NCBI RefSeq assembly: GCF_007858975.2
Contig: NZ_CP042220.2
Span: forward strand, 4,216,001-4,280,000
Direction: 5' to 3'
Length of the DNA stretch: 64,000 bases
Source: Dickeya poaceiphila
GTDB taxonomy: Bacteria > Pseudomonadota > Gammaproteobacteria > Enterobacterales > Enterobacteriaceae
The notes under the pieces were generated by a model that ran no database searches, was not told where the DNA came from, and saw nothing but the letters and a program-made list of their open reading frames with translations. Positions 37,964 to 46,973 of this stretch are shown here, piece by piece. The first letter of the stretch is position 1; each line of letters starts with the position of its first letter. The translations under genes and the position numbers were made by a program.

Positions 37964-40900
37964 ATGTTTGAGCGTGTACTGATTGCCAACCGTGGCGCTA
38001 TTGCGGTGCGTATTATCCGCACCCTGAAGAAAATGGGCGTGCGAGCCATTGCGGTTTACGCCGAAGCGGACCGCCATTCGCAGCATGTGCGTCAGGCGGA
38101 TGAAGCCTGGTCGCTGGGCGATGGTCCGGTGCGCGATACCTACCTGAATCAGGACAAATTACTGCACATCGCCGCTCAATGCGGTGCGCAGGCTATTCAC
38201 CCCGGCTACGGCTTTCTGAGTGAAAACGCCGGTTTTGTTACCCGCTGCGAACAGGCGGGACTGATATTTCTTGGCCCGACCGTCGCGCAGATGACCGCGT
38301 TCGGCCTCAAGCATCAGGCACGGGCGCTGGCAGAGCACAACGACGTGCCGCTGCTGCCCGGCAGCGGCTTGCTCACCTCGCTGGACAATGCCTGCGAACA
38401 GGCGCAGCGCATTGGTTATCCGGTGATGTTAAAGAGCACCGCGGGCGGCGGCGGCATCGGTATGCAGCGCTGCAATGACGAAACCCAACTGATCGATGCC
38501 TTTACCCGCGTAAAACGACTGGCGGGCAACAACTTCGCCGACGACGGCGTCTTTCTGGAAAAATTCATCGCCCGCGCTCGCCACATTGAAGTGCAGGTAT
38601 TCGGCGATGGTCAGGGCAAGGTGATTGCCCTTGGCGAACGCGACTGCTCCGCCCAGCGCCGCAACCAGAAAGTAATTGAGGAAACCCCAGCGCCCCGTCT
38701 GAGTGACAGCGTGCGCGCCGAACTACAGGCTACCGCCATCCGGCTGTGTCAGGCGGTCAACTACCGCAGCGCAGGCACGGTCGAGTATGTCTACGACGAC
38801 AGCAGCAAGCAGTTCTGGTTTCTGGAGGTCAACACCCGCCTGCAAGTCGAGCACGGCGTGACCGAGATGGTGTACGGCGTCGATATCGTGGAATGGATGG
38901 TGGCGCTGGGCGCGGGTTGCCTGCCGCCACTCCACACGCTTATCGCCACACCTCGCGGCCACGCCATTCAGGTGCGATTGTACGCCGAAGACCCGGCCAA
39001 ACAGTTCCAGCCATGTGCCGGATTGCTGAGCCACGTCCGTTTTCCAGACACGCTGCCCGGTCTGACCTTGCGCATCGACCATTGGCTGGACAGCGGCAGC
39101 GAGGTGTCGCCATTTTATGACCCGATGCTGGCAAAAGTCCTCGTGCACGGCGACAGCCGGGACGCCGCGCTCGACGGCATGACACTGGCGCTGAACGCCA
39201 CATCGCTGTACGGCATCGAAACCAATCTTGACTGGTTACGCCACCTGCTGACCCTGACTGAGGTCAGAGGCGGGGAAATCATCACCGCAACGCTGGGCGG
39301 CGTCGTCTGGCAACCCGCGACGCTGGATGTCCTTGGCGGCGGCACACTCACCACCGTGCAGGATGCCCCTGGCCGCACCGGTTACTGGCACGTGGGCGTA
39401 CCGCCTTCCGGCCCGTTCGACACCCGCTCCTTCCGGCTCGGCAACCAGTTGCTGGGCAACGCGCCGGACGCCGCCGGGCTGGAGATCACCCTGCGCGGCC
39501 CGACCCTGCGCTTCAACCACGACTGTGCGTTCGTTATCACCGGTGCCGCCATCGACACCCGGCTGGATGATGTTCCACTCATCGGCTGGCGGACTCATCA
39601 CGCCCGCGCCGGACAAACGCTCACACTCGGTGACATTCAGGGCGCGGGTTGCCGCAGCTACCTGCTGCTGGCAGGCGGTCTGGCCTGCCCGACCTATCTG
39701 GGCAGTCGCAGTACCTTTACGCTCGGCAAATTCGGCGGCCATGCCGGGCGGGCCTTGCGCGCAGGCGACGTGCTGCATCTGGCCGCCCCGGCGCTGCCAG
39801 CCACAGGGACCGCTTTGCCTGCCCCCGACTGGAACACTCACTGGTCATTACGGGTCATTTACGGCCCACACGGCGCACCAGACTATTTTACTCCGCAAGA
39901 CATCGACACCTTTTTCGCCGCTGACTGGCAGGTACATTACAACTCCAGCCGTACCGGTATCCGGCTGATTGGCCCCAAACCCGAATGGGCGCGAACCGAC
40001 GGCGGCGAAGCCGGGATGCATCCCTCGAATATCCACGACAACGCCTATGCCTTCGGCACGGTGGACTTTACCGGCGATATGCCGGTTATTTTAGGGCCGG
40101 ACGGTCCGTCACTCGGCGGATTCGTCTGCCCGGCCACGGTGATCCATGCCGATTTGTGGAAACTCGGCCAGCTAAAAGCAGGCGACAGCATTCGCTTTGT
40201 CCCCGTCACGCTGGATCAGGCCGATGCGCTGGCGCGTGAGGCGGAGTGCGCTATCTCCACCGGTCGCCCGGTCACGGAACCGGCTATCGTCCCCTGTTGC
40301 CCGTCGCCGGTACTGTATCGCCGTCCCGCGCAAGGCGTTCGTCCATCGGTCACCTGCCTCGCCGCAGGCGACCGCTTCCTGCTGCTGGAGTATGGCGAAC
40401 ACCGGCTGGATATCGCCCTGCGTTTTCGCGTGCACGCGCTGATGCAGTGGCTGGAACAGCACCCCCTGCCGGGCGTGCAGGAGCTGACGCCGGGTATCCG
40501 CTCGTTGCAAATTCATTTTGATAGCCAGCAATGCCCACGCAACGCGCTACTGGCGCACCTACAGCAGGCGGACGACGCGCTCGGCGACCTGCAGCACGCC
40601 GCCGTTCCCTCCCGCACCGTATGGCTGCCGCTCAGTTGGGACGACGATGCCTGCCGCGAAGCCATCACTCGTTATACCCAATCGGTCAGACCCGGCGCCC
40701 CCTGGTGCCCCAGCAACATCGAATTCATTCGCCGTATCAACGGGTTGGATTCAGTGGAGCAGGTCAAAGACATCGTCTTCAGCGCCCGCTATCTAGTGAT
40801 GGGGCTGGGCGATGTCTACCTCGGCGCGCCAGTCGCCACCCCGCTCGACCCACTCCACCGGCTGGTCACCACCAAGTACAACCCGGCCCGTACCTGGACG

Positions 40901-41557
40901 GCGGAAAACTCGGTCGGCATCGGCGGCGCTTATCTGTGTGTATACGGCATGGAAGGCCCCGGCGGCTATCAGTTCGTGGGCCGCACGTTACAGATGTGGA
41001 ACCGTGATCGACAAACCGACGCTTTTCGTCAGCCCTGGTTGCTGCGCTTTTTCGATCAGATTCGCTTTTATCCGGTCACCGCACAGGAACTGCTGGCCAT
41101 CCGCGAGCGCTTTCCGTGGGGGGATTACCCGTTGCGTATTGAAGAAGGGGAGTTCCGTCTTGCCGACTATCAGCAGAGCCTGATGGACCAGCAACCGATG
41201 ATCGAGGCGTTTTTGCAACAACGCCAGCGGGCATTCGATGAGGAACTGGCACGCTGGCGCGCCGACGGCCAGTTCACCTTCGACAGCAGCCTGCAAGAGA
41301 CTGCCAGCGACGATGAGGTGATTCCGGCTGACGGTTACGGCGTGGAAAGCCAGGTGGCGGGCAGCGTGTGGCAATGGCTGGTTGCCCCCGGCGACAGCGT
41401 CAGCGCCGGACAAATCGTCGGCATTCTGGAGTCGATGAAAATGGAAATTCCCATTACCGCACCGGTCGCCGGTGTTATTCATACGCTGCATCGTCAACCG
41501 GGGCATCAGGTGCAGGCAGGGCAGTTGCTGATGGTGATCGAACCGGCTGACGCCTGA
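37964..41557 (+). CDS. Guanidine (urea-family) carboxylase, biotin-dependent
   Basis: A 1197-residue single-chain carboxylase. Biotin carboxylase ~1-450 (IANRGAIAVRIIRTL, ATP-grasp glycine loop KSTAGGGGIGMQRC, FLEVNTRLQVEHGVTE). Carboxyltransferase made of a KipA/AHS2-like part ~470-780 (TLTTVQDAPGRTGYWHVGVPPSGPFD) and a KipI/AHS1-like part ~790-1020 (TPGIRSLQIHFD, VFSARYLVMGLGDVYLGAP). Biotinyl domain at the C-terminus with ESMKMEIP, biotin on ~K1159. This layout is that of urea carboxylase, but ykkC-linked members prefer guanidine, giving carboxyguanidine with ATP and bicarbonate. No allophanate hydrolase gene or fused amidase domain is present. Confidence 0.92.
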   Translation: MFERVLIANRGAIAVRIIRTLKKMGVRAIAVYAEADRHSQHVRQADEAWSLGDGPVRDTYLNQDKLLHIAAQCGAQAIHPGYGFLSENAGFVTRCEQAGLIFLGPTVAQMTAFGLKHQARALAEHNDVPLLPGSGLLTSLDNACEQAQRIGYPVMLKSTAGGGGIGMQRCNDETQLIDAFTRVKRLAGNNFADDGVFLEKFIARARHIEVQVFGDGQGKVIALGERDCSAQRRNQKVIEETPAPRLSDSVRAELQATAIRLCQAVNYRSAGTVEYVYDDSSKQFWFLEVNTRLQVEHGVTEMVYGVDIVEWMVALGAGCLPPLHTLIATPRGHAIQVRLYAEDPAKQFQPCAGLLSHVRFPDTLPGLTLRIDHWLDSGSEVSPFYDPMLAKVLVHGDSRDAALDGMTLALNATSLYGIETNLDWLRHLLTLTEVRGGEIITATLGGVVWQPATLDVLGGGTLTTVQDAPGRTGYWHVGVPPSGPFDTRSFRLGNQLLGNAPDAAGLEITLRGPTLRFNHDCAFVITGAAIDTRLDDVPLIGWRTHHARAGQTLTLGDIQGAGCRSYLLLAGGLACPTYLGSRSTFTLGKFGGHAGRALRAGDVLHLAAPALPATGTALPAPDWNTHWSLRVIYGPHGAPDYFTPQDIDTFFAADWQVHYNSSRTGIRLIGPKPEWARTDGGEAGMHPSNIHDNAYAFGTVDFTGDMPVILGPDGPSLGGFVCPATVIHADLWKLGQLKAGDSIRFVPVTLDQADALAREAECAISTGRPVTEPAIVPCCPSPVLYRRPAQGVRPSVTCLAAGDRFLLLEYGEHRLDIALRFRVHALMQWLEQHPLPGVQELTPGIRSLQIHFDSQQCPRNALLAHLQQADDALGDLQHAAVPSRTVWLPLSWDDDACREAITRYTQSVRPGAPWCPSNIEFIRRINGLDSVEQVKDIVFSARYLVMGLGDVYLGAPVATPLDPLHRLVTTKYNPARTWTAENSVGIGGAYLCVYGMEGPGGYQFVGRTLQMWNRDRQTDAFRQPWLLRFFDQIRFYPVTAQELLAIRERFPWGDYPLRIEEGEFRLADYQQSLMDQQPMIEAFLQQRQRAFDEELARWRADGQFTFDSSLQETASDDEVIPADGYGVESQVAGSVWQWLVAPGDSVSAGQIVGILESMKMEIPITAPVAGVIHTLHRQPGHQVQAGQLLMVIEPADA

Positions 41558-41587
41558 TCGCTGATAACTGTCATCTTACCGTCTTAT

Positions 41588-41617
41588 CCGGCTGGCCTGC
41601 GCCAGCCGGTTGTTTTT
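41588..41617 (+). terminator. Terminator of the guanidine operon
   Basis: CCGGCTGGC-CTGC-GCCAGCCGG followed by TTGTTTTTG. A strong rho-independent terminator 31 bp after the carboxylase stop. It marks the operon end and shows that no downstream gene belongs to it. Confidence 0.9.
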
Positions 41618-41676
41618 GTACGGAATTACAGTAACGATATCGCCAACGAATTCAGGCAGGAAACAGCATAAGAAAG

Positions 41677-42000
41677 ATGAAAATCAGAGCAATGGTGTGG
41701 TGGATACTGATTCTCTTCCCCGCGGTAACCTGGGCCGATTACCGGGAATGCAACATTGCCAACGGACAGGTCATCTCCTGCGGTCCGTGGTTTCAGGGTT
41801 CTGCCCCGATTCTGCAAAACGGCGAATACCGGAAATGCACCATCGCCAACGGCAGAGTGACATTCTGCGCAACCTGGTATCAGGGCAGCACTGTGGTGTT
41901 GAAAGAGGGCGCTTACCGCGAATGCAACATCGCTAATGGCAGAGTAACGTTTTGTGGAAAGTGGTATCAGGGGAAAGCCGTAGTGAATACACTTAACTAA
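41677..42000 (+). CDS. Small exported protein with three cysteine-containing repeats
   Basis: A 107-residue protein: signal peptide of ~20 residues (MKIRAMVWWILILFPAVTWA), then three tandem ~30-residue repeats. Each repeat follows Y-R-[EK]-C-[NT]-I-A-N-G-[QR]-V-[IT]-[SF]-C-x-x-W-[YF]-Q-G, with two cysteines about ten residues apart, six in all. Probably a disulfide-bonded periplasmic or secreted protein. I do not recognise the family. It stands alone between the operon terminator and a palindromic repeat; start supported by AAGAAAG. Confidence 0.8.
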   Translation: MKIRAMVWWILILFPAVTWADYRECNIANGQVISCGPWFQGSAPILQNGEYRKCTIANGRVTFCATWYQGSTVVLKEGAYRECNIANGRVTFCGKWYQGKAVVNTLN

Positions 42001-42034
42001 TTCAAGTTGCAGGGCAACACGCCTGCAACTTGAA
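42001..42034. repeat. Short palindromic repeat related to the 52298 element
   Basis: TTCAAGTTGCAGG - 8 bases - CCTGCAACTTGAA, a perfect 13-bp inverted repeat starting right after the preceding stop codon, followed by TTTTGTCGGGTATA. The arms equal the inner part of the 27-bp arms of the 52298-52424 element, and the tail resembles its outer end, so this is a shrunken or core-deleted copy. It may act as a terminator for the upstream gene. Confidence 0.8.
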
Positions 42035-42266
42035 TTTTGTCGGGTATATTGCTCCAACGGCATTAATAACACCGGTCAAAAAATCTATGTGCAAAACCTG
42101 CGGCTTCCCGCATTGCATTGAATGACAGAAAAAATATTACCCTCTTTCATCGGAAAACATCTTTCCTGCTAATCGAATTATTTAGGGTATATCGTGGTAA
42201 TTCTTGCCGTGGAAATTGTAATTTCTCAGTGCAACAAAGAAACAATACCACATTAAAAAACATACC

Positions 42267-42443
42267 ATGAAATATTCCTGTCATTATTTTTCAGAGATAT
42301 CTGAGGCTGTCGCCACCTTTAATTCCCGCTGCTTTTCAGTAGAATCGCTCTCTGATCAAGAGAAGTCTGAGTACATTAATCTTCCACAGTATTTCCCAAT
42401 AACGTTTAAATCTGCCCTTGCATGGTTAACAGATTATTTATAG
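42267..42443 (+). CDS. Possible small protein upstream of the acyltransferase gene
   Basis: A 58-codon frame (MKYSCHYFSEISEAVATFNS..., ending ALAWLTDYL). It has no clear ribosome binding site and no family I recognise, but the composition is protein-like. It is in the same frame as, and ends just before, the first ATG of the next frame. The surrounding 42035-42524 stretch is AT-rich and otherwise empty, and must hold the promoter of the acyltransferase genes. May be a decayed gene. Confidence 0.3.
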   Translation: MKYSCHYFSEISEAVATFNSRCFSVESLSDQEKSEYINLPQYFPITFKSALAWLTDYL

Positions 42444-42524
42444 CGAATGTCATTTCTGGGATGTGTGACAACAGGTAAAGGTACTTTACGAAATCGCATT
42501 TTTAATAAGTGCATGGTGGCATTA

Positions 42525-43928
42525 ATGAATTTTCTTTCTTTCGAGTTCTCCTTTTTTTTCCTCATCTTGTTTTTGATTTACTGGCTTTTTTCCCCCTGGA
42601 TAAAAATACAGAACCTTATTCTGCTGGTGACAAGTTATGGCCTTATGCTGCTCTCCAGCTGGCAGTCTCTGACGGTACTGTTGTTGTTTAGTGTTTGTGT
42701 GTGTTTTCTTTTACAGCTGGCGAAGCATACTGAATTCAAAAAGCTCTCCATTCATTTGTTAATGTTTTTTACTGTTATTTTCTTCGTGATGTTTAAGTAT
42801 TACGCAAGCTTGCGTGACGATTTGCAAGCGACACTCAGTGAGCATCATATTGCGGTCACGCTTCCTGTGCTGAATGTGCTGCTGCCTATTGGTTTATCAT
42901 TTTATATAGTTAATGCCGTCAGCCTGGTTGTGTCAGTTGCAAAAGGAGAGATAAAGCAAAGTAGTATTTTTAATACGTTGCTTTATCTGAATTTTTTTCC
43001 CACCATTCTTTCCGGCCCAATTAACCGGGCAACCCGATTACTGCCCCAGATAGAGGCAAAACATTCGCGTCAGTTAACAGAATGGCCACGGGCCTTGTTT
43101 CTGATTGCGCTGGCAATCGCTAAGTTATTCTGCTTAAACGAATGGCTGGATGATAACTATGTGTCATCCGTATTCATGGTGCCTGAAAATTACACTGGCT
43201 GGCAGTGTATATTGGCAACTTACGCATGGGCCTGGCAGATTTATTTCAATTTTTCCGGTTACACCAATCTGGTAACCGGGATTGCCATTTTGCTTGGCTT
43301 CCAGATAGATATAAATTTCTCACACCCTTATCTTGCTGAAAATATAAAGGATTTTTGGCATAGGTGGCATATCAGCCTGTCTTCATTTATTCGTGATTAT
43401 ATCTATATACCGCTTGGAGGAAGTCGCCGGGGATGGTGGCATACGCAACTCAACATTTTGATTGCAATGGCGTTGTCAGGTATCTGGCATGGCACCAGCA
43501 TGACTTTTTTTATTTGGGGAGTGATACATGGAATAGGGTTGATTACTTATAATCTCTGGGTTAGCTATCGCCAGACTAAAAAAGTAATCCCAATACCCGG
43601 ATTCATCGCGCGGTTATTAACCTTTCATTTCGTTTGTCTGGGCTGGATTTTCTTTAAGGCTGGCAGTGTACATGATGCGCTACACATGCTGGAGATTATT
43701 TCCAGCGCCAAAGTAGCACAATTGACGGTAGGCGATATGTGGGGCATTGCTGGCTTTATTGTTTTACTACTTATCTATCCATCATTAATCACACTGCGTG
43801 AAAACATCGCTAATATGTTGAAACGACTTGAATGGTATATGGTGCCTTTCGTGATCTTTTCATTTTTAGCATTGGTTTTCTTCTTTTCGCCTTCCGGCGT
43901 ACCGGGATTTATCTATGCTAACTTCTGA
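42525..43928 (+). CDS. MBOAT-family membrane O-acyltransferase
   Basis: A 467-residue protein with about ten spans. I start it at MNFLSFEFSFFFLILFLIYWLF, which matches the usual N-terminus of AlgI/PatA proteins; an in-frame ATG at 42447 would add 26 atypical residues. Family hallmarks: NFFPTILSGPINR, DFWHRWHISLSSFIRDYIYIPLGG, and the catalytic histidine in ALSGIWHGTSMTFFIWGVIHG. It moves acyl (usually acetyl) groups across the membrane to extracytoplasmic glycans. The stop overlaps the next gene by 14 bp. AT-richer than the backbone, suggesting later acquisition. Confidence 0.92.
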   Translation: MNFLSFEFSFFFLILFLIYWLFSPWIKIQNLILLVTSYGLMLLSSWQSLTVLLLFSVCVCFLLQLAKHTEFKKLSIHLLMFFTVIFFVMFKYYASLRDDLQATLSEHHIAVTLPVLNVLLPIGLSFYIVNAVSLVVSVAKGEIKQSSIFNTLLYLNFFPTILSGPINRATRLLPQIEAKHSRQLTEWPRALFLIALAIAKLFCLNEWLDDNYVSSVFMVPENYTGWQCILATYAWAWQIYFNFSGYTNLVTGIAILLGFQIDINFSHPYLAENIKDFWHRWHISLSSFIRDYIYIPLGGSRRGWWHTQLNILIAMALSGIWHGTSMTFFIWGVIHGIGLITYNLWVSYRQTKKVIPIPGFIARLLTFHFVCLGWIFFKAGSVHDALHMLEIISSAKVAQLTVGDMWGIAGFIVLLLIYPSLITLRENIANMLKRLEWYMVPFVIFSFLALVFFFSPSGVPGFIYANF

Positions 43929-45003
43929 ATACCACACCACGTTGACTCATGCCGTTAAAAGCCTGCTGGTGATAGTGAGTTGTATGATTGGATTAATATG
44001 GCTGGATCAACAATCAATCAATAGTTATTGGGAGCTGCATTTTCATACCAAAAGCCCGTGGGACGGCATCACCAGTCCATCATGGGTATACGGCGAGCAC
44101 CTGATGAAAGCCTCGCAGGCAGCCAAAGATACCTTTGTAGAGAGCATGGCGACGCCTGAAGACAGTACACAGGATGACGCCGCTGTGCCGCTACGCCCTG
44201 CTGCAACCAAACCGCTCGCCCAGCGGGAAAAGCCGTTATCGTCCGCCGCGGCAAAAAACGCTGCCGCCGCCAAAGAACCGGCAAATAACATGGATGGTAA
44301 TTCAGCTAACAGCGCCACGATTGAGGCTGGTCACGTGGTATTGAAAACCGGGCAGACCGTTCTTTTTATCGGTGACTCCATGATGGAAGGCGTTGCACCT
44401 CACGTCATTAAAATGTTACGCGACCATTATAATGTGGCGGGTATTGATTTAAGTAAACGTAGCTCTGGCCTGACGTATCCCCATTATTTCAACTGGCCGT
44501 TAACATTGGGCCGTGAGTTGGAAAAAAGGCAGAATATTGGATTGGTGGTGGTGTTTCTGGGAGCAAACGACCCTTGGGATATGCCACCCGGTAATGGCAA
44601 TACCTTCCTGAGGTTCGAGTCGCCAGCATGGGAAAGTGCGTATCGTGATCGTATTCGTCTGATACTGCATTTAGCTCATGAAAAACAGATTCCCGTTATC
44701 TGGATTTCGCCCCCGAATGTAGAGAATAAGAAGCTCAATCATGGGATTAATTATCTTAATGGGTTGTTTGAATCCGAAGTCACCGCTGAACATGAAATAC
44801 TCATCCGGGCGAATGAGATTTTTGGCTATCAGGGTAATGTTTATTCCCCTGATATGGTGCAGGATAAGGTAAAAGTGCGTATTCGCACTAATGATGGCGT
44901 TCACTTCTCGGTAACTGGACAAAAAATGATTGCTGAACGTATTTTCTCGAAAATAAACGTGACCCCCGCCTTGCAGGAGGCCAATCATTACGATGCCCGA
45001 TAA
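43915..45003 (+). CDS. SGNH/DUF459-type protein, probable extracytoplasmic O-acetylation partner
   Basis: A 362-residue protein anchored by one N-terminal membrane span (~13-30), then a low-complexity linker rich in Ala/Pro/Lys (~85-130), then an SGNH domain: GDSMMEGVAPH (nucleophile Ser), LGANDPWDM (block III), and NDGVHFSVTGQKMIAERI with the Asp/His pair. Faces the periplasm. It overlaps both neighbouring genes, so the three are one unit. Likely takes acetyl from the MBOAT protein and loads it on a glycan, or removes it. Confidence 0.88.
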   Translation: MLTSEYHTTLTHAVKSLLVIVSCMIGLIWLDQQSINSYWELHFHTKSPWDGITSPSWVYGEHLMKASQAAKDTFVESMATPEDSTQDDAAVPLRPAATKPLAQREKPLSSAAAKNAAAAKEPANNMDGNSANSATIEAGHVVLKTGQTVLFIGDSMMEGVAPHVIKMLRDHYNVAGIDLSKRSSGLTYPHYFNWPLTLGRELEKRQNIGLVVVFLGANDPWDMPPGNGNTFLRFESPAWESAYRDRIRLILHLAHEKQIPVIWISPPNVENKKLNHGINYLNGLFESEVTAEHEILIRANEIFGYQGNVYSPDMVQDKVKVRIRTNDGVHFSVTGQKMIAERIFSKINVTPALQEANHYDAR

Positions 45004-46207
45004 GGTGACAGACAAAATTGGGTATATGATGGCAATAATCATTTGCCTGATTCAGCTCACATCTTGTAGCCGGGAAGACCATGATATTTCCGGCGTCGCC
45101 ACCACACTCACGACCGGAGAAAATACGGTTCAGTTAATCGATTATGGCGATCCAGGGTTGCAGCAACTCAAGCACAAATTGAGCCACAGCGATAAAGAAA
45201 AAATTCACATTCTGCAATTAGGTGATTCACATACCGCATCGGATTTTTTTTCCGGGCAACTGCGCCGTCATTTTAAGCAGCAGTATGGCGACGGCGGCGT
45301 CGGTTTTGTTAGCCCTTTAGCCATATCTGGCACCCGATTTGATAACGTCTTGTTCTCCATAGCCAAAGGCTGGAACATGATAACCAGCCGCAAAACCAGC
45401 AATGCTGGATTTACCTTAGGCGGTAATATCGCTACGCCACGTCAGGACAATAATGATGCGCAGCTGGCGGTGCGCGATACGGAACCGACCTTTTCGATGC
45501 AAGCGTTATACCGTAATCAGGCGAACGGGAAGATACAGATCCAGAATCAGGCAGTTATGCTCCCCGGCAGCCAGTCCCAGTGGGTATTGAGCCAGCCAGT
45601 GACTGTCCAGTCTCCGGTCAGGTATTCGTTATCGCTTTCAGGAGGAAGCCAACTGGCCGGATGGCTGCTTTCATCCAATCACCGTGGCGGTGTCATGTTA
45701 AGTGCGCTAGGTATCAATGGCGCTCAGGTTTCTATGCTGGATAAATGGCGCGATAACTGGTTATCCACATTAAAAATATTGAAACCGGATATGGTAATAC
45801 TGGCGTACGGTACGAACGAAGCCTTTGACCAACAGCTTGATATTCAACGTTATCGAAAAAATTATAGCGAACATATACGGGCTATCCGGCGTGTGTTACC
45901 CAATGCAGTTATTCTGCTGGTTAGCCCCGGCAGCAGCATCAGTAATAAAACTGGCGTATCCTGTCAGCAACAGCAATCCGTTGCATTAAAACCGGTTATT
46001 CAGGCACAGCGAGATATTGCCCGAATCCATCACACGCTGTTTTGGGACTGGTTTGATTACATGGGGGGAGACTGTGCCATTGAACGCTGGCAACAACAGG
46101 GCATTGCGCGCCCCGACCTGATTCACCTGACTCAGCAAGGCTATCAGCGTAGTGCTGACGCGCTATGGCGGCAGTTGGCGACATTGCTTCATACCACGCA
46201 GAAATAG
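44993..46207 (+). CDS. SGNH-type lipoprotein, third gene of the acyltransferase cluster
   Basis: A 404-residue protein whose N-terminus has a hydrophobic stretch and lipobox LTSC (Cys ~25), so a lipoprotein. SGNH motifs: LGDSHTASDFFSGQLRRHFKQQYGDGGVGFVSP, YGTNEAFDQQ (block III) and RPDLIHLTQQGYQRSADALW (Asp/His). The first motif closely resembles PatB-type peptidoglycan O-acetyltransferases and related esterases. It overlaps the upstream gene by 11 bp. The target glycan is not shown by the sequence. Confidence 0.87.
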   Translation: MPDKVTDKIGYMMAIIICLIQLTSCSREDHDISGVATTLTTGENTVQLIDYGDPGLQQLKHKLSHSDKEKIHILQLGDSHTASDFFSGQLRRHFKQQYGDGGVGFVSPLAISGTRFDNVLFSIAKGWNMITSRKTSNAGFTLGGNIATPRQDNNDAQLAVRDTEPTFSMQALYRNQANGKIQIQNQAVMLPGSQSQWVLSQPVTVQSPVRYSLSLSGGSQLAGWLLSSNHRGGVMLSALGINGAQVSMLDKWRDNWLSTLKILKPDMVILAYGTNEAFDQQLDIQRYRKNYSEHIRAIRRVLPNAVILLVSPGSSISNKTGVSCQQQQSVALKPVIQAQRDIARIHHTLFWDWFDYMGGDCAIERWQQQGIARPDLIHLTQQGYQRSADALWRQLATLLHTTQK

Positions 46208-46251
46208 CCGCTCACCTGATGGCTACCTGCCATTACTATTCTATTGCCTTA

Positions 46252-46899
46252 TTATCCCCCCTGATAACGCCCCGGTTTATGCCAGTTCATCAGCATCGCG
46301 TTCATCGCCAGCGCACTGAGTGCTGACCACAACAACAGGTGAACCGGCATGGCTATCATGGATACGGCGAACACCAGCACATCGAGCAGCATCTGACTTT
46401 TGCCGGCATTGATGTTGAAACGTTTGTAGAGCCACAACGTCACCACGCCGGTGCCACCGACCGAAGCATTGTGGCGAGCCAGCGAGAGCACGCCCATACC
46501 GAGAAAGGTGCCGCCCACCAACGCAGAAAACAGCGGGTGGACATAGTCGATGGTCAACAAGCCCGGCACCGCCTGGGTGGCAGCGCTCAGGGCGAGATTG
46601 ACGATCAGTGTTTTTAGCGTAAAGGCACGCCCCATGCTGAAGTAGCAGAAAATCATGAACGGGATGTTGGCGAGGATAAACAGTACGCCAATCGATAGCG
46701 GAACAAAGTAGGACAACAGCAAGGCGATGCCGGCAATCCCGCCGGTGATCATACCTGAGAGTTTGAGCAGATTCAGACCAAAGGCGATAAACATCACCCC
46801 CAGCACCAGGCCGTAAACATCATCTTTCAGGGTGTGAGCCAGCGCCGGTTTCTGGCCAGTTTCCGCTGTCTTGGGCGACGTAACAGAGTCTTTCAGCAT
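46252..46899 (-). CDS. YitT-family membrane protein
   Basis: A 215-residue inner-membrane protein with about five spans and the YitT family layout (GLNLLKLSGMITGGIAGIALLLSYF, ALVGGTFLGMGVLSLARHNASVGGTGVVTLWLYKRFNINAGKSQM). Function unknown in this family. Convergent with the acyltransferase genes. Confidence 0.85.
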   Translation of the reverse strand: MLKDSVTSPKTAETGQKPALAHTLKDDVYGLVLGVMFIAFGLNLLKLSGMITGGIAGIALLLSYFVPLSIGVLFILANIPFMIFCYFSMGRAFTLKTLIVNLALSAATQAVPGLLTIDYVHPLFSALVGGTFLGMGVLSLARHNASVGGTGVVTLWLYKRFNINAGKSQMLLDVLVFAVSMIAMPVHLLLWSALSALAMNAMLMNWHKPGRYQGG

Positions 46900-46973
46900 G
46901 AAGCTATCTCATCAACTCGATGTCATCGGGTTTAGTCATAAGAAATGCATATATTTGCGGTTTTCATGACTGA

